This document shows, one piece after another, positions 1-5,189 of a stretch of 6,691 nt of DNA; position 1 is the stretch's first letter, and the number at the start of each line of letters is the position of its first letter. The translations under genes were made by a program, and so were the position numbers. The stretch is from NCBI GenBank assembly GCA_003135315.1, contig PLBD01000235.1, positions 1 to 6,691 of the forward strand, read 5' to 3'. Below the pieces are notes generated by a model. The model was not told the DNA's origin, did no database searches, and saw only the letters and a list, made by a program, of their open reading frames with translations. Source of the DNA: Acidobacteriaceae bacterium (GTDB lineage: Bacteria > Acidobacteriota > Terriglobia > Terriglobales > Acidobacteriaceae).

Positions 1-1977
1 TTGCAATCGGGAGCGAATCCGGCCCCGGCTGTCCGAAGACATAGTTCTTTGTTCAAGTGCGGAATCGCTGCTGCTGTCGCGCTCGTTTTGGCGATTGGCG
101 GGTTATTCGTTTGGCGAAAGCCAACGCCGGCTAAATTGCTCACGGATAAAGATGCGATTGTCCTCGCCGACTTCGCCAATTCGACGGGCGACCCAGTTTT
201 TGACGGGACGTTGCGGCAAGGCTTAGCTGTGCAACTGGAGCAGTCGCCCTTTCTGACCCTGATTTCGGATCAGCGTGTTCAGCAGGTCTTGCGGCTGATG
301 GGACAGTCACCGGATGCACGGCTTACTCCGGAAATCGCGCGCGAAATCTGCGAGAGAGCCGCCAGCGCAGCGGTGCTGGATGGCTCGATTGCCAGCCTTG
401 GCAGCGAGTATGTCCTCGGGCTGCGCGCAACCAACTGCCATACGGGAGATATCCTCGGTGAGGAGCAAGTCCGGGCCAACAGCAAAGAACAAGTGCTGAC
501 GGCGCTGGACAAGGCAGCAGCCAAGCTGCGCGAGAAGCTGGGCGAATCGGTCAGCAGCCTAGCAAAATTCGATACTCCGCTGGAGGCTACCACGCCTTCG
601 CTCGAAGCCCTGCAGGCCTATACGCTGGGACGTAGAGCGATGGTGGTACAGAATGACTTCCAGGCAGCTATACCGCTTTTCCAGCAGGCCATCCGTCTCG
701 ATCCGAATTTCGCGATCGCCTACGCGGCGTTGGGCTCCGTATATGCGAACCTCAGCGAAACCACACAGGCGGCGGAATACATCCGGAGGGCCTACGAGCG
801 GCGTGCGCGGGTAAGCGAGCCAGAGAGGTTTTACATCGACTCGACGTATTATCACTTTCTGCTTGGCGATTTGGAGAAGGCGCGCCAGGTGTACGAACTC
901 TCGTCCCAGACATATCCCCGATATGCCGGGACGCCAACCCGCCTGGGCATCCTGTATTCGATCCTGGGGCAGTATGACCGGTCCCTGGCGGAATTTCGGG
1001 AAGCCGTGCAGCTCGACCCCGCACGAGCTTTGGGCTACGCCAATCTCACCGCCGCCTACATAAGTTTGAATCGTCTTCAGGACGCCCGGGCCACAGCCGA
1101 AGAAGCGCAGTTGAACAAGCATGACTCTGCTGACCTGCGCCTCGACCTCTACACACTAGCTTTTCTGGAGCAGGATGCTGCGGGGATGGCACGGCAGGTC
1201 CAATGGGTAGCAGAGAAATCTAACGGAAAAGAAGACTTCATACTTGTGCAAGAGGCCGATACCGCTGCCTATTTCGGAGAAGTGGAAAGGGCTCGGCGAT
1301 TTTCCCGCGACGCGATCGCCTCGGCCATGCGAACCGAAGCGCCAGAGAGAGCGGCCGATTGCGAAGCCAGGGCCGCCGTGCGCGAGGCTATCTTTGGAAA
1401 TATGAGGGAGGCCCGCCAGCATGCCAGTGCCGCACTCGGTCTTTCGAGCGCAAGGGATGTGCAGTTCGGGAGCGCGCTGGCACTCGCTGTTGCGGGCGAT
1501 TCGCTGCGGGCACAAGCGTTGGCGGATGATTTGGCCAAGCGGTTCCCATCCGACACGATCGTGCAATTTAACTACCTGCCAACCATTCGTGGGCGGCTGG
1601 CGCTCAGCCAACATAATGCCTTGAAGGCAATCGAGGATGTGCAGTCGGCTGCTCCTTATGAGCTTGGTTCTCCGGGGGCGGCCGCTTTTTCGTGGGCGCT
1701 GTATCCCATCTATGTGCGGGGTGAGGCGTACCTCGCCGCACATCAGGGCACGGAAGCCGCCGCCGAGTTCCAGAAAATTCTGGAGCATCCTGGCGTGGTA
1801 ACCAACGATCCGATCGGGGCCCTCGCCCGTTTGCAATTGGGCCGGGCGTACGCGTTATCGGGAGACAACGCCAAAGCAAAATCCGCATACCAGGATTTCC
1901 TCGCACTGTGGAAGAACGCCGACCACGACATTCCCATCTTGCAGGCAGCCAAGGCAGAATATGTGAAGTTGCCGTGA
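1..1977 (+). CDS. C-terminal part of a Ser/Thr-kinase-type membrane protein with TPR sensor region (5' partial)
   Basis: The frame is open from the first base, so the TTG at position 1 is probably an internal Leu codon and not a start. Counting from it, residues 1-18 form a charged linker. Residues 19-38 are one hydrophobic membrane helix followed by WRK. Residues 48-185 form a TolB/FlgO-like alpha/beta domain (IVLADFANSTGDPVFDG, then a repeated Ala/Leu-rich pattern). Residues 200-640 are tetratricopeptide repeats, clearest at 205-238 (ending AIRLDPN), 310-343 (ending AVQLDP), 344-376 and 607-638. The tail LWKNADHDIPIL followed by AKAEY matches what I know of acidobacterial Ser/Thr kinases, whose cytoplasmic kinase domain (about 280 residues) precedes the membrane helix. 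No kinase motif lies in the window, so the kinase identity is inferred. The TPR part would sit outside the membrane and bind proteins or ligands. A stand-alone TPR protein is the alternative. It ends with TGA at 1975-1977. Confidence 0.8.
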   Translation: MQSGANPAPAVRRHSSLFKCGIAAAVALVLAIGGLFVWRKPTPAKLLTDKDAIVLADFANSTGDPVFDGTLRQGLAVQLEQSPFLTLISDQRVQQVLRLMGQSPDARLTPEIAREICERAASAAVLDGSIASLGSEYVLGLRATNCHTGDILGEEQVRANSKEQVLTALDKAAAKLREKLGESVSSLAKFDTPLEATTPSLEALQAYTLGRRAMVVQNDFQAAIPLFQQAIRLDPNFAIAYAALGSVYANLSETTQAAEYIRRAYERRARVSEPERFYIDSTYYHFLLGDLEKARQVYELSSQTYPRYAGTPTRLGILYSILGQYDRSLAEFREAVQLDPARALGYANLTAAYISLNRLQDARATAEEAQLNKHDSADLRLDLYTLAFLEQDAAGMARQVQWVAEKSNGKEDFILVQEADTAAYFGEVERARRFSRDAIASAMRTEAPERAADCEARAAVREAIFGNMREARQHASAALGLSSARDVQFGSALALAVAGDSLRAQALADDLAKRFPSDTIVQFNYLPTIRGRLALSQHNALKAIEDVQSAAPYELGSPGAAAFSWALYPIYVRGEAYLAAHQGTEAAAEFQKILEHPGVVTNDPIGALARLQLGRAYALSGDNAKAKSAYQDFLALWKNADHDIPILQAAKAEYVKLP

Positions 1978-2028
1978 GGGGCTACGATGAAATTGTGCAT
2001 TCAGTTCTCCCTGCGTGACCCAACATGA

Positions 2029-2208
2029 GGGAACTATTCCAGTCGCCATGCCAGATCAGTACTGACGAGCTTTCTGGTGTCCGCAAAAGCAAGCCAGTTC
2101 GTGGGTGGTCGGCAAACAGGAGGCTATTGGGCCGTGGCCTTCGCCAATCCCCAGAATGGCTGGATGGTGGGAACCAATGGGACCATTCTGAAGGTCAGCT
2201 TTCCGTAG
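2029..2208 (+). pseudogene. Probable remnant of a Ycf48/BNR-type beta-propeller gene (3' end)
   Basis: The frame starting at 2029, just after an in-frame TGA at 2026-2028, runs open to TAG at 2206-2208. Its last third (2128-2205) reads FANPQNGWMVGTNGTILK followed by VSFP and stop. This is the typical blade of Ycf48-like and BNR-like propeller repeats (f.d...GWaVG..GtIl), and ending just after the strand is how such proteins usually end. Upstream the propeller signal is poor: the expected Trp-Val-Val-Gly blade appears in another frame (SSWVVGKQ at 2096-2119), which suggests a frameshift. There is no plausible start with a ribosome binding site and no room for the several blades the fold needs. 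I read it as the decayed 3' end of a longer gene. In acidobacteria such propellers often lie near Ser/Thr kinases, which fits the gene to the left. A chance match over about 20 residues cannot be excluded. Confidence 0.5.
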
Positions 2209-2229
2209 AAAGAACCAAGAAGCTGGGTG

Positions 2230-2264
2230 CCCCATTCAAGGCCTTCTTTTGGCCTTGAGTGGGG
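2230..2264 (+). terminator. Strong hairpin between convergent genes, likely intrinsic terminator
   Basis: A 14-bp stem pairs 2230-2243 (CCCCATTCAAGGCC) with 2251-2264 (GGCCTTGAGTGGGG) around a 7-base loop TTCTTTT. The only imperfection is a T2235:G2259 wobble on the plus strand. It is followed by ATTTTC, a short T-run, on the plus strand, so it best serves rightward transcripts from the kinase-type gene or the decayed propeller gene. On the minus strand no T-run follows and the wobble becomes an A-C mismatch, so termination of the cupin transcript here would be weaker. It lies 54 bases beyond the cupin stop and 21 bases after the remnant stop. Confidence 0.65.
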
Positions 2265-2318
2265 ATTTTCGTTGTCTAACCGAACAGACTCGCATTGGCT
2301 GCTTGGGGCCTTCGCCTT

Positions 2319-2636
2319 TTATCCATTCAACATCGTCAGCAGCATCACGACTTCGGTCCGCGCGTAGATCGCGTGTGGCAGGTTTGCATCCATAAACACC
2401 CATGAGCCCCTGGACAATTCTTTCTCCTCGCCATCCAGGGTGACGCGGGCCTCCCCGCTCAAAATTTCAATGATTGCCGGAACCGATGCCGTGTGTTGCG
2501 AAAGCTCCTGTCCGCCGGCGAAGCCGAAGAGCACAACCTTGACCTTATCGTCGCGGTGAATGGTACGGCTCAACGTTCCATCCTTGGGGATTCCAAGTTC
2601 CTTCAGCAGATTTTCGATGACGGCGTAATTAGGCAC
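2319..2636 (-). CDS. Small single-domain cupin protein
   Basis: This 105-residue protein starts with GTG at 2636-2634 and ends with TAA at 2321-2319. It is one cupin barrel. Motif 1 lies around residues 41-62 (GGQELSQHTASVPAIIEILSGE), where the usual HxH is reduced to a single His48, with Glu57 after it. Motif 2 lies around 76-92 (GSWVFMDANLPHAIYA) with His88. Small cupins with the signature HTASVPAI and NLPHAI form a common family of unknown substrate, probably binding a metal through the remaining His and Glu side chains. Some cupins of this size are sensors or isomerases, but nothing here fixes a reaction. It has no signal peptide, so it is cytoplasmic. It lies 61 bases downstream of the purine permease on the same strand with no terminator visible between them, so co-transcription is likely. 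The function is open; the fold is fairly certain. Confidence 0.85.
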   Translation of the reverse strand: MPNYAVIENLLKELGIPKDGTLSRTIHRDDKVKVVLFGFAGGQELSQHTASVPAIIEILSGEARVTLDGEEKELSRGSWVFMDANLPHAIYARTEVVMLLTMLNG

Positions 2637-2640
2637 GCGC

Positions 2641-2647
2641 TCCTCCT
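2641..2647 (-). promoter_or_regulatory. Ribosome binding site of the cupin gene
   Basis: On the minus strand AGGAGGA lies 4 bases before the GTG at 2636. It is a near-perfect Shine-Dalgarno sequence and fixes GTG as the start. It is much stronger than the site before the upstream permease gene, so the cupin can be translated independently. Confidence 0.85.
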
Positions 2648-2697
2648 GGAAGTTCGGCTGTGGTGAACATCATATCCGAGCGCAGCGAAAACGATTT

Positions 2698-4008
2698 TCA
2701 GTGGTAGGGATAAAACACGAAGAACGCCAGCGACAGCGCGGTGAGCACCCACAGCCCGGATTTCAACTGGCGGCCCTTGCCGGCAACAATCTTGCAAAGC
2801 GGATACAGCACGAACCCGGCGCAGATTCCAATCGCGATATTGAAGGTAAACGCCATCAGCGAAACCACCGCGAAGGCGGGAATCGACTCGCTGTAGTCGG
2901 CGAAGTCAATCTGCGTGATCGGCGCCAGCATGAATAGTCCCACCAGGATCAGCGCCGGCCCGTAGGCTACCGCGGGAATGGCAGCCACCAGCGGCGAGAA
3001 GAACAGCGCCAGCAGGAAGCACGTCCCCGTCACCAGGGCCGTGAGTCCGGTCCGTCCGCCGCTCTCGATTCCCGTGGCTGACTCCAGGTACGCACCCGAG
3101 GTTGTGGTGCCGAGCGCAGGTGCGATGCAGGTAGTGATGGCATCCACCAGCATGGGACGCTCAATCTGCGGCAGTTGTCCGTCCTTGTCCAGAAAGCCCG
3201 CGCGAGCCGACAACCCGATCAGCGTTCCCATGGTATCGACGAACGCCATGATGAACATGGTGAGCACCACCGGAAACGCTTGCCACGTCAGCGCTCCACG
3301 GAAGTCGAGCTTCCACAGGATGGGCGCAATGCTCGGCGGCAGGCTGACCAGTCCGTGGGGCGCAGCCGCAACCTTACTAACGATCGCGGCAATTGCTGTG
3401 GTCACGATGCCCAGCAGGATGGCTCCCGGAACTTTGCGAATAAGGAAGATGGCCTGCAGCACAATCCCGAATATCGCCACCAGCGCCGCCGGCGACGTCA
3501 GCAGTCCTGCCTGCACCGGCGCGCCCGCAACCCCAAGCCTGACCAGTCCGGTCTCGTTCAGTCCAATGAACGTAAGGAAAAATCCCATGCCCACTGCGAA
3601 GCTAAAGCGCAACGATGTGGGCACGCCCTCCACCACCCAGCGCCGCAGGTGAAAAACCGTCATCAGGACGAACAGCACGCCGGCGATGAATATCGCGGCC
3701 AGCGCCGCCTGCCAGCGGATTCCCAGCACCCGGCAGACTGTAAAGGCAATGAACGCGTTCTCGCCCATATAAGGAGCGATGGCGAACGGACGGTTGGCGT
3801 AAAACGCCATCAGGCAGCACCCCAAAGCCGCCACCAGCGCCGTCGCCACGAACGACGGGCCTTCTGGAATGCCCGCTGCCGAAAGGATCGCGGGATTCAC
3901 TACCACGATGTAGGACATCGTGGTAAACGTGGTGACTCCGGCGACCAGTTCCCGCGTCACCGTGGTCTTGTGGGCGTCGAGACCGAACTGTCTAGTAAGC
4001 CAGTTCAA
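2698..4008 (-). CDS. NCS2-family nucleobase permease, AzgA-type (guanine/hypoxanthine/adenine)
   Basis: This 436-residue integral inner-membrane protein matches the AzgA branch of NCS2 nucleobase:cation symporters (PbuG, GhxP, AdeP), which import purine bases with protons. Numbered from TTG 4008, the N-terminus MNWLTRQFGLDAHKTTV and the following VAGVTTFTTMSYIVVVNP are classical for the branch. Further family blocks are NAFIAFTVC (84-92), VDTMGTLIGLSARAGFLD (257-274) and YLESATGIESGGRTGL (307-322). About 12-14 hydrophobic helices can be seen, and the length is normal for the family (430-450). The frame is also open upstream to a TTG at 4131, but those 41 extra residues do not resemble the family, whereas GGAG lies 5 bases before TTG 4008; I therefore chose TTG 4008. 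GTG 4014 is a second option. One oddity is YMGENAF at 80-86, where many relatives have GMGLNAF. The exact purine cannot be read from sequence. The stop is TGA at 2700-2698. Confidence 0.9.
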   Translation of the reverse strand: MNWLTRQFGLDAHKTTVTRELVAGVTTFTTMSYIVVVNPAILSAAGIPEGPSFVATALVAALGCCLMAFYANRPFAIAPYMGENAFIAFTVCRVLGIRWQAALAAIFIAGVLFVLMTVFHLRRWVVEGVPTSLRFSFAVGMGFFLTFIGLNETGLVRLGVAGAPVQAGLLTSPAALVAIFGIVLQAIFLIRKVPGAILLGIVTTAIAAIVSKVAAAPHGLVSLPPSIAPILWKLDFRGALTWQAFPVVLTMFIMAFVDTMGTLIGLSARAGFLDKDGQLPQIERPMLVDAITTCIAPALGTTTSGAYLESATGIESGGRTGLTALVTGTCFLLALFFSPLVAAIPAVAYGPALILVGLFMLAPITQIDFADYSESIPAFAVVSLMAFTFNIAIGICAGFVLYPLCKIVAGKGRQLKSGLWVLTALSLAFFVFYPYH

Positions 4009-4013
4009 GAGCA

Positions 4014-4017
4014 CTCC
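4014..4017 (-). promoter_or_regulatory. Ribosome binding site supporting TTG start of the permease
   Basis: GGAG on the minus strand (4017-4014) stands 5 bases before TTG 4008. It overlaps the GTG codon at 4014-4012, so it cannot serve that start. No comparable site with good spacing precedes TTG 4131. It is short, so the start call is probable, not certain. Confidence 0.5.
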
Positions 4018-4222
4018 GAAGGGCGCCGGCGTTACTCCCAGCGGCAGGTCGATGATAGCAAGTGGGAAGCTCGCCGCCGGACGGTCCGGGATCTCCCCCT
4101 CTCGGCGACTTTTCCCGCCGCTCAATTCCAACCGTGATTCTCATCACTGACTTGCCCAGCCGGACAAATTTAGCGTAGACCTTATTGTCATCCTTTTCGG
4201 GCCCCATTCCGAACCGGAGAAC

Positions 4223-4228
4223 GAGGTG
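4223..4228 (+). promoter_or_regulatory. Ribosome binding site of the stalk-domain gene
   Basis: GAGGTG lies 4 bases before ATG 4233. Together with the signal peptide that begins exactly there, it decides for this start over the in-frame TTG at 4185, which has no such site and would put 16 polar residues before the signal peptide. Confidence 0.75.
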
Positions 4229-4232
4229 TGAT

Positions 4233-4913
4233 ATGAGGCCGCATGTCCTCCCATGGATCACTGCCGCGCTGCTCGTAATCAACGCCTACGCCCAGGCGCC
4301 AGCCGCCGCGAACCGCTCCAAATCGTCCCTGACGAAAATCACCGTCGCGGGGAAACAAATCACCGGTGACGACCTGCTGGTCCGCGCGGGCACGACGTAT
4401 GTCAGTCTTCCTGCCCTGGCCCGGGTGCTGGGCGCTTCCGTGGCATCGCAAGGACAGGTCGCTGTCCTCACCGTTCCCGCCGCGTCGGAAAGCGAATGCG
4501 GAAACGTCCCTGCCGAAAAGAAACTTTCTGACTCTTACAGGAAAGCGGCCGTACACATTCCCGAGGCCATCGAGACCCTCAGGTTGCGGGTGAGCAAGCA
4601 CGAAGCCGCCATTCCCGCAGCCAATTTCGACGACGTGGACCACAAGATCTTCGAGGCCGAGTTTCGCGCCCAGACCGACGCCGACAAGTCCGTCTCCTTC
4701 GCTCTGCGGCACGCCAATGACACGCTCGCCATTATGTATTACAAGCTTCGCCGTGGCGTCCCGCCCGAGGACGCCGAAGAGGGCCAGATGGATTCGGTTT
4801 TGTGCTCGATGGAAAGCAAGTTCGCCTTGCAGGTTGGGCGCTTTTCAGGCAACGAGAGTTGCAGCGTCTTCCGCTCCGCTTCCACGGAAGAGCCACCAGC
4901 AACCAGTAACTAG
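4233..4913 (+). CDS. Secreted protein with copper-amine-oxidase-N-like stalk domain
   Basis: This 226-residue protein starts at ATG 4233 and ends with TAG at 4911-4913. Residues 1-20 look like a signal peptide (MRPHVLPW, a hydrophobic stretch to about 18, then AYA before Gln21), so it is probably exported to the periplasm. Residues 35-82 match the small beta-alpha stalk domain first described at the N-terminus of copper amine oxidases (ITVAGKQ, then AGTTYVSLPALARVLGASV, then VAVLTVP). This domain normally serves as a binding or spacer module, often towards the cell wall or another protein. Residues 95-200 are mostly charged and helical (KKLSDSYRKAAVHIPEAIET, later FEAEFRAQTDADKSV), and I recognise no family in them. 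Cysteines at 89, 191 and 210 could form a disulfide in the periplasm. The C-terminal 15 residues are Ser/Pro-rich and probably disordered. The function is unknown. It is transcribed alone, divergent from the permease, with the repeat behind it. Confidence 0.75.
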   Translation: MRPHVLPWITAALLVINAYAQAPAAANRSKSSLTKITVAGKQITGDDLLVRAGTTYVSLPALARVLGASVASQGQVAVLTVPAASESECGNVPAEKKLSDSYRKAAVHIPEAIETLRLRVSKHEAAIPAANFDDVDHKIFEAEFRAQTDADKSVSFALRHANDTLAIMYYKLRRGVPPEDAEEGQMDSVLCSMESKFALQVGRFSGNESCSVFRSASTEEPPATSN

Positions 4914-4951
4914 CATGGCGTCCCGGAAGTTCGGGGAATAATTCTGCATTG

Positions 4952-5108
4952 TTTTGAAAGGGCACGGCTTCAGCCGTGCCGAAAGCCGCCGCCAGAATCG
5001 TGGGCTTTAGCCCCTGCGGTACCTCGGTCTCGGCCGCTGCGGGATTTATAAGATGAGTTCTAGCGCCCCTACACCCGCCTCGGCCGCGCTGCTCTTCATC
5101 ACGGGTAC
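4952..5108. repeat. REP-like intergenic repeat with two palindromes (acidobacterial type)
   Basis: The stretch begins TTTTGAAAG and holds two palindromes that share the core GGCTTYAGCC: GGCACGGCTTCAGCCGTGCC at 4961-4980 (8-bp stem GGCACGGC/GCCGTGCC, loop TTCA) and GGGCTTTAGCCC at 5002-5013 (5-bp stem, loop TT), 21 bases apart. No T-run follows either one, so they are not ordinary terminators. From memory, closely similar sequences recur between genes in acidobacterial genomes and are often mis-predicted as proteins: the complementary strand here reads VPQGLKPTIL and GTAEAVPFQNN, peptides I associate with such false hypothetical proteins. The right boundary is uncertain; similarity may continue through the TATAAGATGAGTTCTAGCGCC block to about 5108. 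Elements of this kind are usually spread by REP-associated (TnpA-REP, Y1) transposases acting elsewhere in the genome; none is in this window. Confidence 0.6.
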
Positions 5109-5172
5109 ATTTCAAAATTTGCACTTCCCTTCCATCGCAATCAACTTGGCTCGGCGCGATCTTGCCGGGAAC

Positions 5173-5180
5173 TATAAAAT
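5173..5180 (+). promoter_or_regulatory. Possible -10 element immediately before glnE
   Basis: TATAAAAT ends 9 bases before GTG 5190, and no Shine-Dalgarno sequence is visible before that start. If this is a -10 box, transcription would begin at or next to the GTG, giving a leaderless mRNA. A -35 match is poor: TTGGCT at 5146-5151 is 21 bases away. This is an inference from position and composition only. Confidence 0.3.
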
Positions 5181-5189
5181 CCCTTGGTA

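Larger units (their letters stand above)
1978..2318. other. Gene-free interval between convergent genes
   Basis: This 341-base interval separates the stop of the TPR gene from the stop of the cupin gene. It holds the propeller remnant and the hairpin, listed separately. Bases 1978-2028 contain only a 13-codon open stretch from ATG 1987 without a recognisable ribosome binding site. Bases 2265-2318 show nothing I can interpret. There is no sign of a tRNA, a small RNA promoter or mobile-element ends. Confidence 0.7.
4009..4232. promoter_or_regulatory. Divergent promoter region between permease and stalk-domain gene
   Basis: These 224 bases separate the two divergent starts and must hold both promoters unless transcripts begin farther away. 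Candidates are weak. Rightward, TTGCCC (4152-4157) and TAGACC (4176-4181) are 18 bases apart. Leftward, TTGTCC and GAGAAT on the minus strand, near 4166-4135, are about 19 bases apart. I see no riboswitch; in particular the conserved purine-riboswitch core is not apparent, although one could be expected before a purine permease. The minus-strand reading frame continues open through 4131, but with non-family sequence. Confidence 0.35.

Noticed and set aside
1156..1836. Open frame of 226 codons on the minus strand inside the TPR gene
   Set aside because: It is antisense to clear TPR sequence, shows no domain, and its length is expected from GC-rich codon bias.
2025..2258. Plus-strand open frame of 77 codons between the TPR gene and the cupin gene
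   Set aside because: Its translation shows no family pattern and it runs into the terminator hairpin. The overlapping frame with the propeller blade explains the sequence better.
3175..4137. Long open frame on the plus strand opposite the permease (320 codons)
   Set aside because: It is the antisense shadow of the NCS2 gene: very rich in Arg, Gln and His, no recognisable domain, and the opposite strand has an unmistakable membrane-transporter family match.
4009..4232. Purine riboswitch before the NCS2 permease
   Set aside because: I looked on the minus strand for the conserved purine-aptamer core and its three-way junction and could not see them.
4961..4980. Palindrome GGCACGGCTTCAGCCGTGCC as terminator of the stalk-domain gene
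   Set aside because: It is followed by GAAAGCC with no T-run, and it is paired with a second related palindrome, which fits a REP-like repeat better.
4732..5124. Minus-strand open frame of 130 codons containing VPQGLKPTIL
   Set aside because: It is a translation of the intergenic repeat and of the antisense strand of the stalk-domain gene, a type of false protein often predicted in acidobacteria.
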